Shown piece after piece: positions 52,035-60,248 of a DNA stretch of 64,000 nucleotides. The stretch spans positions 124,001-188,000 of the forward strand of contig DFNX01000003.1 of the NCBI GenBank assembly GCA_002376235.1. The letters are read 5' to 3'. The stretch is from Neorhizobium sp. UBA3556. GTDB lineage: Bacteria; Pseudomonadota; Alphaproteobacteria; Rhizobiales; Rhizobiaceae. The position numbers were made by a program, and so were the translations under genes. The notes below the pieces were generated by a model. The model was not told the origin of the DNA and searched no databases. It saw only the letters and a list, made by a program, of their open reading frames with translations. Numbering within the stretch: the first letter of the stretch is position 1; every line of letters starts with the position of its first letter.

Positions 52035-52436
52035 ATTATTCCTTATCGAAATCCCCGTCGTGAACGGGCGTCGCGGTGGAATTCATGCGACCATTATCAG
52101 TGTGTGCGGACATGATGCCGAAAATGTCCCGAACGGGACAGCAATCTCTATAGGCCCATCGTTCCAGCCTTGCAAATTCTCATGCCCCTTCAATGCGTTC
52201 GCAAGGATCGATCAGTCGCAGCCATAGAAAGGTGCAAACTCACTTCATGGCTGCTCCGAAAAAATGAGCAAAGCCATATCTTTTGTTCTGCCCTCTTGTT
52301 CTCCCCTCTCGCGCTCCACCTCCCAAAGCCAGAACACGCCCTATTTCCAGCGGAAACACCCGTCTCGACATTGCATCGGAAGCCTTTGCCGCCTATCTGC
52401 CGGGTGGCGCCTGTTTCGCGCGTTCCGGAGACCTGC
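52035..52436. other. 402-bp intergenic region with a 16-bp palindrome
   Basis: This gap separates the divergent small secreted protein (minus) and the ABC exporter (plus). It holds the perfect palindrome TGTCCCGAACGGGACA (52125-52140), a likely operator for an unknown dimeric regulator. An open frame back to 52170 is continuous with the ABC gene but its composition is not protein-like. Confidence 0.5.
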
Positions 52437-54353
52437 ATGTCAATCAAGAAGAAGATCGTTTCGGCGGATGACGGTAATCCGTTGGGAACACTCGTCAACC
52501 TGTGGCCCTATATGTGGCCGACGGGTCGGGCGGACCTGAAGGCGCGGGTGCTCTGGGCAACTTTTTTCCTCATCCTTGCCAAACTGGTGCTTCTCTCGGT
52601 TCCCTATTTCTTCAAATGGGCAACCGACGCGCTGAACGGCAAGCTGGACCTTTCCGGGACCGTGGCGGGCCTCCTGCCAGCCTTTCTGCTTGGCGCCGTG
52701 GTACTGGTCATCGCCTATAATTTCACTCGCATCCTGCAGGTGGGCCTGAACCAGCTGCGTGACGCGCTGTTTGCCTCTGTCGGGCAGCATGCGGTGCGCC
52801 AGCTCGCCAACAAGACCTTCGTGCATATGCACCAGCTGTCCCTGCGCTTCCACCTGGAGCGCAAGACGGGCGGCCTGTCGCGGATCATTGAGCGCGGCAC
52901 AAAGGGTATCGAAACGATCGTCCGTTTCACGATCCTGAATTCGGTGCCGACACTGATCGAATTCGTGCTGACCGCCATCATCTTCTGGGCGGCCTACGGC
53001 TTTGCTTATCTGGCGGTCACGGCCATCACCGTTGCGGCCTATATCTGGTTCACCATCAAGGCCAGCGACTGGCGCATCGCCATTCGCCGGACGATGAATG
53101 ACAGCGATACGGACGCCAATACCAAGGCGATCGACTCGCTTCTGAACTTCGAAACGGTCAAGTATTTCGGCAATGAAGAGATGGAGGCCAAGCGCTTCGA
53201 CGTGTCGATGGCGCGGTATGAAAAGGCTGCCACTCAGGTCTGGACCTCGCTTGGCTGGCTGAACTTCGGCCAGGGCGTGATCTTCGGTCTCGGCCAGGCC
53301 GTGATCATGATCATGTCGGCACTCGCGGTTCAACGCGGCGAACAGACGATAGGCGATTTCGTTTTCGTCAATGCGCTTTTGATGCAGCTTTCGGTTCCGC
53401 TCAACTTCATCGGCTTCGTCTATCGCGAAATCCGCCAGGGCCTGACCGATATCGAGCAGATGTTCGAGCTTCTGGAAGTCGAGGCGGAAGTAACCGACCG
53501 ACCGGATGCAAAGCCCCTCGTGCTCAATACGACGGGAGCGCAGAAAGGTGCCATCGTCTTCAAGGACGTCCGCTTCTCCTATGATCCGGAGCGGCCGATC
53601 CTGAAAAGCATCTCGTTCGAGGTACCGGCCGGCAAGACGGTTGCAATCGTCGGCCCGTCGGGTGCGGGCAAGTCGACGATTTCCCGCCTGCTCTATCGCT
53701 TCTACGATATCCAGGGCGGATCGATCACCATCGACGGCCAGGATGTGCGTGACGTGACGCAGAAATCGCTGCGCGCGGCGATCGGCATGGTTCCGCAGGA
53801 TACGGTCCTGTTCAACGATACGGTCGCCTACAATATCCGCTACGGACGGCCGAGCGCAGACGATACGGATGTGCAGACCGCGGCCGAGGTCGCCCAAATC
53901 GACACGTTCATCAAGCAGCTTCCGGCCGGATATGAAACGAAGGTCGGCGAGCGCGGCCTGAAGCTCTCGGGCGGTGAAAAGCAGCGCGTGGCGATCGCCC
54001 GCACGATCCTGAAAGCCCCGCCGATCCTTATCCTCGACGAGGCGACCTCGGCACTCGACACGACAACCGAACATGAGATCCAGTCGGCGCTCGACAGGGT
54101 TTCGGAAAACCGCACGACCTTGGTCATCGCCCACCGGCTTTCGACCGTGATCAGCGCAGACGAAATCATCGTGTTGCGCGCCGGCGAGATTGCCGAACGC
54201 GGAACGCATGCGGGTCTGCTGGCTGAAGGCGGGCTCTACGCTTCGATGTGGAATCGTCAGAGGGAAGCAACGCAGGCGGAAGAACATCTGCGCCAGGTTC
54301 GCGAAAGCGACGATCTGGGTGTCGTCACGCGCGGCACGCCTGCGGCGGAATAA
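52437..54353 (+). CDS. ABC exporter of the Atm1/HMT (ABCB7) type
   Basis: The 638-residue half-transporter fuses a six-helix transmembrane domain (about 30-330) with an ATPase. Features: SIKKKIVSADDGNPLGTLVN, WPYMWPTGRADLKARV, LGGLSRIIERGTKGIE-like coupling region (here TGGLSRIIERGTKGIETIV), Walker A VGPSGAGKST, signature KLSGGEKQRVAIA, and Walker B ILILDEATSALD. This arrangement matches bacterial Atm1 relatives, which export glutathione-linked compounds and support iron-sulphur or heavy-metal homeostasis. ATG 52437 follows CCGGAGA and gives a normal length. Confidence 0.9.
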   Translation: MSIKKKIVSADDGNPLGTLVNLWPYMWPTGRADLKARVLWATFFLILAKLVLLSVPYFFKWATDALNGKLDLSGTVAGLLPAFLLGAVVLVIAYNFTRILQVGLNQLRDALFASVGQHAVRQLANKTFVHMHQLSLRFHLERKTGGLSRIIERGTKGIETIVRFTILNSVPTLIEFVLTAIIFWAAYGFAYLAVTAITVAAYIWFTIKASDWRIAIRRTMNDSDTDANTKAIDSLLNFETVKYFGNEEMEAKRFDVSMARYEKAATQVWTSLGWLNFGQGVIFGLGQAVIMIMSALAVQRGEQTIGDFVFVNALLMQLSVPLNFIGFVYREIRQGLTDIEQMFELLEVEAEVTDRPDAKPLVLNTTGAQKGAIVFKDVRFSYDPERPILKSISFEVPAGKTVAIVGPSGAGKSTISRLLYRFYDIQGGSITIDGQDVRDVTQKSLRAAIGMVPQDTVLFNDTVAYNIRYGRPSADDTDVQTAAEVAQIDTFIKQLPAGYETKVGERGLKLSGGEKQRVAIARTILKAPPILILDEATSALDTTTEHEIQSALDRVSENRTTLVIAHRLSTVISADEIIVLRAGEIAERGTHAGLLAEGGLYASMWNRQREATQAEEHLRQVRESDDLGVVTRGTPAAE

Positions 54354-54383
54354 CGAGTCTCAAGAGCGGGTTAGGCAAAGACA

Positions 54384-54530
54384 ATGAAGAGACGGGTGAA
54401 CTATTCGTGGAAACGCATGGCGGTAGCGGGCAGCCTCGTGCTCGCCTACCTCCTTGTGCTGACCTTCTGGGGCTCGCCGCTTCTGGCACTGACGACCTGG
54501 CTCGGTCTCGTCGATCCGGCGAAAATCTGA
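54384..54530 (+). CDS. Small membrane protein, 48 residues
   Basis: From ATG 54384 the frame reads MKRRVNYSWKRMAVAGSLVL, then AYLLVLTFWGSPLLALTTWL and GLVDPAKI before TGA 54528-54530. It has a basic N-terminus and one hydrophobic helix, and codon use like the neighbours. It starts 30 bp after the ABC exporter, suggesting cotranscription. Family unknown. Confidence 0.6.
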   Translation: MKRRVNYSWKRMAVAGSLVLAYLLVLTFWGSPLLALTTWLGLVDPAKI

Positions 54531-54603
54531 AAACCCAGCGCCCCCAAGGGTGCCCGTCGGGCAACCGGACCGATGCTGTGCAGGCTATCGGCCGGATGGC
54601 AGG

Positions 54604-54870
54604 TTACCAACCAAGACATGGAACACCTGCCTTCGGCTGAGTTTTGCCGGCAATCATGTTTTCGCGGCGCTCTGGCGTGAATTCCGCCGTTTCACAAAGC
54701 ACGAAAGTCGTCTTGTCGGCTCGGCGCGACAAAGGCTTTTCGGCGCCGTAGATTTCCGCCGCAGAACGCATGAACTGCGTGAACTCCTGCACGGAAATAC
54801 CATCGGCCTGCCGAAGCTGGGCGATCAATGGGTCGGATAATACGTCTTCGATAGTCAGGTCGCGTTTCAT
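54604..54870 (-). CDS. Conserved-looking small soluble protein
   Basis: The 88-residue protein (MKRDLTIEDVLSDPLIAQLR at the start, then FTQFMRSAAEIYGAEK) is hydrophilic and helical with no signal peptide. GAGGAC lies just before ATG 54870; the frame remains open to 54960 without similarity. I do not recognise a family. Convergent with the 54384 gene. Confidence 0.65.
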   Translation of the reverse strand: MKRDLTIEDVLSDPLIAQLRQADGISVQEFTQFMRSAAEIYGAEKPLSRRADKTTFVLCETAEFTPERRENMIAGKTQPKAGVPCLGW

Positions 54871-55061
54871 GGTTTTGTCCTCTATCAAAACCTGTACACG
54901 GGGCGCACTACAGTCACATTGCAAAACTACGGCCAAAAAGGGGCATTTGCGATGTGGCAAATTCTCCCTATGCGAGAAATCTCACCCAAAGTTCGCGCGA
55001 TTTTCAGGTCACAATCAAGATCGACAGCGCTTGGCCTACCCGCAGGTCATCAAACGCAAAA

Positions 55062-55080
55062 GACCGCCAACCGGGCGGCC
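55062..55080 (-). terminator. Terminator for the small minus-strand gene
   Basis: Read on the minus strand, GGCCGCC and GGCGGTC form a 7-bp stem (one G-T pair) around CGGTT, followed by TTTT at 55058-55061. It lies about 100 bp after the stop of the 55183-55308 gene. Confidence 0.55.
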
Positions 55081-55182
55081 TTGATCAAGAATGGGCAGCG
55101 GTAGTGCTCATTACGGAAGCAAGGTCCGCTCATGAGAAAGGCAGAATTTGAGCGAGGAAGATCCTCAAGCTCGGCTTCCAGC

Positions 55183-55308
55183 TTATCTATGCGACGAGCC
55201 GTAGCGCATGCGTTCACGGTAACGACGCTGACTCCATACCGTATAGACGACTGCGGCAATCACGATCGCGATATCCGCCATTGCTATAAGGCACCATGTA
55301 AGGGTCAT
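55183..55308 (-). CDS. Small membrane protein, 41 residues
   Basis: From ATG 55308 (minus strand) the frame encodes MTLTWCLIAMADIAIVIAAV, then VYTVWSQRRYRERMRYGSSH and R before TAA. It has a single hydrophobic helix followed by a strongly basic tail, the usual design of small inner-membrane proteins. GGAAGAG precedes the start. Homology is unknown. Confidence 0.55.
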   Translation of the reverse strand: MTLTWCLIAMADIAIVIAAVVYTVWSQRRYRERMRYGSSHR

Positions 55309-55641
55309 TTCAAACTCTTCCGTTCTTTACCAAAGTTGCAGTACCAGAAGTGCTTCCAATAATGGTTTAAGCGCATTCCATGCATTTGACCTTGATGTAG
55401 GTCAGACGTCTCCTGCAGGACTTTCATGACAGTCTCATGAAAATCGAAGCAAGAACCGTGCCTATTTGCTGCAACGCACAAAAAAACGGATTACCTGTCG
55501 GAAATTCAACGCATCGCCCCCCGCAATGGTTGCAATCCCCACACGCTTTGGGGAGCGGAGCGGAACCGCATTGCCGCGAGTATCGTTTTTCGCTAGTCAG
55601 TGCCGTCTAACCAAGACAATAAGGCCCTCAGGGAGAAACAG
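55309..55641. other. 333-bp intergenic region between divergent genes
   Basis: This region must hold promoters for the small minus-strand gene and for psd. It contains a perfect inverted repeat TTTCATGA (55422-55429) / TCATGAAA (55435-55442) with a 5-bp spacer. No further gene seen. Confidence 0.5.
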
Positions 55642-56343
55642 TTGATCAACCTCTTCGACACCATTCGCAACACGCTCGTGCCAATCCACAAGGAAGGCTA
55701 TGTCTTCGTTGCGATCTTCTTCGTCGTATCCTTGATCCTGGGCTACTTCGCTGAGCCACTCTTCTGGATCGGCCTCGTTCTGACGCTCTGGTGCGCCTAT
55801 TTCTTCCGCGACCCAGAGCGTGTCGTGCCGCAGGATGACGACCTGATCGTCAGCCCGGCCGATGGCCGTATCAGCCACGTCGCCATGGTCGTTCCTCCGG
55901 CTGAACTCGGCCTCGGCTCCGAACCGATGCTGCGCATTTCGGTTTTCATGAATGTCTTCAACTGCCATGTGAACCGTTCGCCGGTCCGCGGTGAAGTCAA
56001 GGTCATCGAATATCGCGCCGGTCAGTTCGTCAATGCCGAGCTGGACAAGGCAAGCTCCGACAACGAGCGCAACGGCCTCGTCATCGAAAGCCGCCATGGC
56101 AATGTCGGCGTCGTGCAGATCGCCGGCTTCGTGGCGCGCCGGATCGTCTGCTGGGTGAAGCCCGGCGAGCCGCTCAATGCAGGCGAACGCTTCGGCCTGA
56201 TCCGTTTTGGCTCGCGTCTCGATGTCTTCGTGCCGAATGGCGGTCAGGCGCGTGTGTCGATCGGCCAGCTTGCCATTGCCGGCGAGACCGTGCTGGCTGA
56301 ATTCGGCTCGACCAAAGGCCCGTCGCTCGGCCGTCGCAGCTGA
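55642..56343 (+). CDS. psd: Phosphatidylserine decarboxylase
   Basis: Psd decarboxylates phosphatidylserine to phosphatidylethanolamine at the inner membrane. The 233-residue proenzyme has an N-terminal membrane segment (FVAIFFVVSLILGYF), the ADGRISHV motif, MNVFNCHVNRSPV, and the RFGSR motif in which Gly190-Ser191 is the self-cleavage site that makes the pyruvoyl group. TTG 55642 follows AGGGAGA with good spacing; an in-frame GTG at 55600 is possible. pssA follows after 23 bp. Confidence 0.94.
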   Translation: MINLFDTIRNTLVPIHKEGYVFVAIFFVVSLILGYFAEPLFWIGLVLTLWCAYFFRDPERVVPQDDDLIVSPADGRISHVAMVVPPAELGLGSEPMLRISVFMNVFNCHVNRSPVRGEVKVIEYRAGQFVNAELDKASSDNERNGLVIESRHGNVGVVQIAGFVARRIVCWVKPGEPLNAGERFGLIRFGSRLDVFVPNGGQARVSIGQLAIAGETVLAEFGSTKGPSLGRRS

Positions 56344-56366
56344 TAATCGCATCAAGGAGAAAACGG

Positions 56367-57182
56367 ATGATGGATATGCCCCCAGGAGAGCCGAACCGCT
56401 CGACCGACGAGGCCCGTGGTCCTCGTCTCAGGGAAATCCCCATCCGCCTGATGGTGCCGAACCTCATCACGGTTCTGGCTATCTGTGCGGGCCTGACGGG
56501 TATCAGGCTCGCCTTCGAGGGACGTTATGAACTGGCAGTCGCGATGGTTCTGCTGGCCGCCTTTCTCGACGGCATTGACGGGCGGATCGCCCGCCTGTTG
56601 AAGGCAACGTCGAAATTCGGCGTGCAGATGGATTCGCTTGCAGACATCATCAATTTCGGCGTCGCACCCGCTCTCGTCTCCTATGCCTTCCTGCTCGACG
56701 GCGCCCGTTCGCTCGGCTGGATCGCCGCCCTGCTCTATGCAATCGCCGCCGGTCTGCGACTGGCACGCTTCAACGTCATGGAAGATCGCGGCATCAAGGC
56801 GCCCTGGCAGTCGGAATTCTTTGTCGGCGTGCCCGCTCCCATGGGAGCCCTGCTGATGCTGCTGCCGGTCTATCTCGGCTTCCTCGGCGTCGAACGCACG
56901 CCGTTGTTCATCTATGGCAGCGTCGCCTACACGGTCGGCATCGGCTATCTCTTGGTCAGCCGCCTGCCGGTCTGGTCCGGCAAATCGAGCAAGATCCGCC
57001 GGGACATGATGTTTCCGATCATGCTTCTCGTCGTTCTCTATGTCGCGTTGTTGATGAGCTACACTTGGGAAGTGCTTTCGGTCACGGTCGTTGCCTATCT
57101 CTGCGTGCTGCCGTTCAGCGCAAGGGCATGGAAGCGACGCTACGGCACAATCACAATCGAAGACGAAGGCACGCACGTCTGA
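56367..57182 (+). CDS. pssA: CDP-diacylglycerol-serine O-phosphatidyltransferase
   Basis: PssA makes phosphatidylserine from CDP-diacylglycerol and serine, the substrate for Psd. The 271-residue membrane protein has the CDP-alcohol phosphotransferase motif DGIDGRIARLL...GVQMDSLADIINFGVAP and about eight hydrophobic helices. AAGGAG precedes ATG 56367. Together with psd it forms the phosphatidylethanolamine operon. Confidence 0.95.
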   Translation: MMDMPPGEPNRSTDEARGPRLREIPIRLMVPNLITVLAICAGLTGIRLAFEGRYELAVAMVLLAAFLDGIDGRIARLLKATSKFGVQMDSLADIINFGVAPALVSYAFLLDGARSLGWIAALLYAIAAGLRLARFNVMEDRGIKAPWQSEFFVGVPAPMGALLMLLPVYLGFLGVERTPLFIYGSVAYTVGIGYLLVSRLPVWSGKSSKIRRDMMFPIMLLVVLYVALLMSYTWEVLSVTVVAYLCVLPFSARAWKRRYGTITIEDEGTHV

Positions 57183-57207
57183 CGCGTAGCCAGGAAATCT
57201 GGCACTC

Positions 57208-57239
57208 GCTGCAATGCACTGAAATTGCTGCATTGCAGC
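57208..57239 (+). terminator. Hairpin after pssA
   Basis: GCTGCAATGCA (57208-57218) and TGCATTGCAGC (57229-57239) form a perfect 11-bp stem, 25 bp after the stop. No T-run follows, so it may be a processing site or Rho-assisted terminator. Confidence 0.5.
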
Positions 57240-57382
57240 TCCGGCCTGCGGCAAGTTGCCACGCGTAGACTCACCTCATCGAAAAGAGACGGATAAGCCT
57301 TTATTCCGCCCCTATTGCCGGTGATTTCCCGGCGCCCCGCGGCACGTGAGAATCACGCGGGTGACATGATGAGGATAAAGAC

Positions 57383-57520
57383 GTGAGCAACACCCCCAAC
57401 AACGACAAACCCGAAGCAAAGCCGGACTTCACCAAGCATTTCCGTCCGCTCGGCATCAAGGCCGTGGCAGCAGCAGCGATGATGCTGAAGCGGAAGCCGA
57501 AGCTGACGCCGGTTCGCTAA
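57383..57520 (+). CDS. Very small basic protein, 45 residues
   Basis: From GTG 57383 the frame encodes MSNTPNNDKPEAKPDFTKHF, then RPLGIKAVAAAAMMLKRKPK and LTPVR before TAA. GAGGATAAAGAC is a good ribosome site. The protein is hydrophilic at the start and has a short Ala-rich helix with a basic end. Family unknown; similar small genes occur beside pssA in Rhizobiaceae as far as I recall. Confidence 0.55.
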   Translation: MSNTPNNDKPEAKPDFTKHFRPLGIKAVAAAAMMLKRKPKLTPVR

Positions 57521-57525
57521 ACCGC

Positions 57526-58140
57526 TCAGAATTCGCTAAGCGCACTCCACAACAGACCGAGCGTCAGCGCACTCATGACAAGGCCGATCAGGCCGTCCAG
57601 AACCCGCCAGGCGGCGGGTCGGGCGAAGATCGGCGCCAGAAGACGGGCGCCGTAACCCAGCCCGAAGAACCAGACGAACGAGGCGGTGGCAGCACCAGCG
57701 CCATAGGCCAGACGTTCTCGCCCTTCAAAGCCGGCAGAAAGACTGCCGACGAGCAGGACGGTGTCGAGATAGACATGCGGATTGAGGAAGGTGAAGGCAA
57801 GGCAGGTCAATACCGCCGCCTTCAGCGACAGGCTCTCCGGTGCCCCTGCTGCCATGACCGCAGGGTGTAAAGCGCGTTTGAATGCGAGCGCCGCATATCC
57901 CCCCAAAAAGACCGCGCCACTGAGCGTGACGACCAGGATCAGTGTCTGCGACTGCGAGATGATCGCACCCATGCCGCCGACACCGGCTGCAATAAGCGTC
58001 GCATCAGACATCGCGCAGATCAGGCAGAGCAGGAACACGTGGCGGCGCAACAGGCCTTGACGCAGGATGAAGGCGTTCTGGGCGCCGATCGCAATGATCA
58101 GCGAGCCCCCGAGGGCAAAGCCGGACAGGCCGGCAGACAT
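57526..58140 (-). CDS. LysE/ArgO family amino-acid exporter
   Basis: The 204-residue protein has six hydrophobic helices and the LysE signature IAIGAQNAFILRQGL near the N-terminus, followed by CAMSDATLIAAGV and FTFLNPHVYLDTVLLVG. Family members export basic amino acids. TTG 58149 is an alternative start 9 bp upstream. Its stop is only 6 bp from the convergent small gene. Confidence 0.92.
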   Translation of the reverse strand: MSAGLSGFALGGSLIIAIGAQNAFILRQGLLRRHVFLLCLICAMSDATLIAAGVGGMGAIISQSQTLILVVTLSGAVFLGGYAALAFKRALHPAVMAAGAPESLSLKAAVLTCLAFTFLNPHVYLDTVLLVGSLSAGFEGRERLAYGAGAATASFVWFFGLGYGARLLAPIFARPAAWRVLDGLIGLVMSALTLGLLWSALSEF

Positions 58141-58193
58141 GATGTTCAATGAAAAGAATCCCGGTGGCGAAAAAATGGAAGAGCGACAGGTGG

Positions 58194-58958
58194 CTAGAAG
58201 AGCGACATCTGTGATGTGTCTTTGCCGGGTTTCGGAGGCTTGTCCTCAAGCTCCGCGACGGCAACCGGCTTCTGGATATCCGGCCCCATATTGGAGACCT
58301 TGTTGACCAGATCGGACACCGGGATCGCTTCGAAGAAATCGTCTTCGACGGGCTTCAGGAGGTCAGCGACCTGACGCGGCTCCTGCGTCTTGCATTCCAG
58401 CCAGCGCTCGAAATCTTCCGGCCTTATCACGACCGGCATGCGGTCATGAATGCCGCGGATCATGCGGTTGGGCTTGGTGGTCATGATCGCCGCGGTATCG
58501 ACTTCCGATCCGTCGGCCGACGCGTAGGTTTCCATCAAGCCGGCGAAAACGATGACGCCGCCACTCCTCGGCCTGATCCAATAGGCCTGCGAACTCATCC
58601 CGCTTTCCTTCGGCGGGCGCTTCCATTCGTAGAAACCAGAGGCCGGAACGAGAATGCGGCGATGGCGCATGGAGGCGCGGAAAGAGGCCTTGTCGATCAC
58701 GGTTTCAGAGCGGGCATTGATCAGCAGCGGGAAGTCGCGCATGTCCTTGACCCAGCCGGGGATCAGCCCCCAGCGCGCAAGCGTTGCCCGACGATCCGGC
58801 AGATTGCTGCCCGGCTTACGATCGGCCTGGCCGACCACGAGAATGGGCTGCGTCGGCGCGATATTGAATCGCGGCGGAAAATCATCCTCGAAATCGGCGA
58901 CACCAACTGCGCCAAGAACTTCGTCCGGCTTGTGGGTCAGGGCATAACGTCCACACAT
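58194..58958 (-). CDS. SRAP domain protein (HMCES/YedK type)
   Basis: SRAP proteins form a covalent bond with abasic sites in single-stranded DNA through Cys2. Here the 254-residue protein starts MCGRYALT, keeps the active-site Asn/Glu region (LINARSETV, SGFYEWKRP) and the His in GIHDRMPVVI. The C-terminal 60 residues are a charged tail. It may protect abasic sites at forks; no SOS-like operator was identified. Confidence 0.93.
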   Translation of the reverse strand: MCGRYALTHKPDEVLGAVGVADFEDDFPPRFNIAPTQPILVVGQADRKPGSNLPDRRATLARWGLIPGWVKDMRDFPLLINARSETVIDKASFRASMRHRRILVPASGFYEWKRPPKESGMSSQAYWIRPRSGGVIVFAGLMETYASADGSEVDTAAIMTTKPNRMIRGIHDRMPVVIRPEDFERWLECKTQEPRQVADLLKPVEDDFFEAIPVSDLVNKVSNMGPDIQKPVAVAELEDKPPKPGKDTSQMSLF

Positions 58959-59012
58959 CGGTTTTAGATGGCATCCGGTTTGAAAGCGGTCAAGAAACTC
59001 GACTGAGCAAAA

Positions 59013-59339
59013 TCAGGCGCTGCGCGGTCCGAACAGTATGATCGCCCCGCCGACAAGGCAGACGACGGCACCTGTCACATCCCAACGGTCGGGCGAGCGG
59101 CCCTCGACACCCCAGAGCCAGAGAACCGAGGCAACGATATAGATGGCGCCATAGGCGGCATAGGCACGCCCCGCGGCCTCCGCAGGTACCAGTGCGAGCG
59201 CCCAGGCGAAGGCGGCGAGCGACACCATGCCCGGCGCCAGCCAGAGAGGCGACTTGTCGAGTTTCAGCCAGGCCCAGAAGGCGAAGCAGCCGGCGATTTC
59301 GGCAAGAGCGGCGAAAGCATAGAGGAGATAGGTCTGCAT
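59013..59339 (-). CDS. YnfA/UPF0060 family small membrane protein
   Basis: The 108-residue protein has four hydrophobic helices and the UPF0060 pattern YAFAALAEIAGCFAFWAWLK, AGRAYAAYGAIYIVASVLWLWGVEG, and the C-terminal VVCLVGGAIILFGPR. Role unknown; some members resemble small multidrug exporters. It lies downstream of the broken toxin-antitoxin locus on the same strand. Confidence 0.9.
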   Translation of the reverse strand: MQTYLLYAFAALAEIAGCFAFWAWLKLDKSPLWLAPGMVSLAAFAWALALVPAEAAGRAYAAYGAIYIVASVLWLWGVEGRSPDRWDVTGAVVCLVGGAIILFGPRSA

Positions 59340-59345
59340 GGCGGG

Positions 59346-59520
59346 CTAGTCGAAATCCTGTCGTTTGACGTCTTGCGCCATGTGCATCACCGCGGATCGC
59401 GATCCGGTCGGTATAAGACCTGTAGTAGATGCAGCGCTGACGATAGGGAAGCGTTCTCAGGCCACTCGATATATATCTCGCGGGGCACCGGTGAAATCTG
59501 CTTTGGCGATCCACTCGATC
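59346..59520 (-). pseudogene. ParE-type toxin remnant with at least two frameshifts
   Basis: Minus-strand fragments in three frames line up as one ParE C-terminal half: KIEWIAKADFTGAPRDIY, then SSGLRTLPYRQRCIYYRSYT and DRIAIR, then VMHMAQDVKRQDFD before a TAG at 59346-59348. One extra G (CGC G GTG) explains the last shift, as RVMH is the expected sequence. The N-terminal half of the toxin is missing. It resembles the toxin remnant at 31.2 kb (KIEW.A, GLR.PYR.RCIY) but is a different gene. Confidence 0.8.
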
Positions 59521-59641
59521 TTCGCCGTCGAATGCCGGCACGCACAACCTCGGTCTCCGTGCCGAATCTGCCATTCTTCACAAGATCGGCAAGAATGCCG
59601 TCATAGGCCTCACCAAGAGAAAAGGTTTTAGCGCGTGCCAT
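59387..59641 (-). pseudogene. ParD-like antitoxin fused to toxin remnant by deletion
   Basis: The 84-residue frame starts as a ribbon-helix-helix antitoxin (FSLGEAYDGILADLVKNGRF then GTETEVVRAGIR) and after about residue 38 runs into out-of-frame toxin sequence (QISPVPREIYIEWPEN). The antitoxin C-terminus and the toxin N-terminus are lost. The DNA-binding domain is intact, so it might still bind its operator at 59664-59686. Confidence 0.75.
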
Positions 59642-59663
59642 GCAATACTCCTCAGAACATGCA

Positions 59664-59686
59664 GGATATTGTATTTTGCAATATCC
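59664..59686. promoter_or_regulatory. Operator-like perfect palindrome upstream of the ParD-like gene
   Basis: GGATATTG (59664-59671) and CAATATCC (59679-59686) are exact inverted copies separated by 7 bp. The site lies 22 bp before the antitoxin start, where type II antitoxins bind for autoregulation. It also falls in the promoter region of the divergent NUDIX gene. Confidence 0.65.
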
Positions 59687-59732
59687 GTGCGATCGGCCAG
59701 AAGATCACAGTCGTGCCACTTCCCGCCGCAGA

Positions 59733-60167
59733 ATGATGGACCTCAACGCCATGCCTCTTCCTGCCCAAGCCGCCTCTTCCGCAATCCTTGAACGCGACGG
59801 TAGTTTCCTCCTGATCCGGCGCAAGAACCCGCCGATGGCCGATCTCTTCGCCTTTCCCGGCGGACGGGCGGAGCCGGGCGAGACGCCGGCGGACACGGCA
59901 CTGCGAGAGTTCCTTGAGGAAACCGGCATTCAGGCGCGCAATCCTATCCTCTTCACCACCTACGACTTAAAGAACGAAAAGGATGGCGGAAGCCATTTTT
60001 TCCTTTCCGTCTTCAGGGTCGAGGCCGATCGGCATATCGAGGCGATTGCTGCCGACGATGCGGCCGATCCTGGATGGTATACAGCGGAAGAGATCCGCCG
60101 CCTGCCCTGCCCGCCGAGCGTTCGCGATTGCGCCGAAAAGCTGGCGGCGCTCGCAGCCGACCGGTAA
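59733..60167 (+). CDS. NUDIX hydrolase
   Basis: The 144-residue protein hydrolyses a nucleoside diphosphate linked to another group. The Nudix box is complete: GGRAEPGETPADTALREFLE then ETGI. The N-terminus AQAASSAILERDGSFLLIRRK is typical of the NADH pyrophosphatase/MutT-like class; the exact substrate is unknown. Starts at 59736 or 59751 are also possible. It is divergent from the broken toxin-antitoxin locus. Confidence 0.9.
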   Translation: MMDLNAMPLPAQAASSAILERDGSFLLIRRKNPPMADLFAFPGGRAEPGETPADTALREFLEETGIQARNPILFTTYDLKNEKDGGSHFFLSVFRVEADRHIEAIAADDAADPGWYTAEEIRRLPCPPSVRDCAEKLAALAADR

Positions 60168-60248
60168 GATTGGCGCGTCGTATCGATGCCGAATCATGGA
60201 CGAGCGAAGCGCCGCGCCGTGCCTGGACTTGAACCCAAGGAATTCCGT

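Noticed and set aside
52440..54287. 615-residue minus-strand frame over the Atm1-type exporter
   Set aside because: Antisense shadow; the plus strand holds full ABC exporter motifs.
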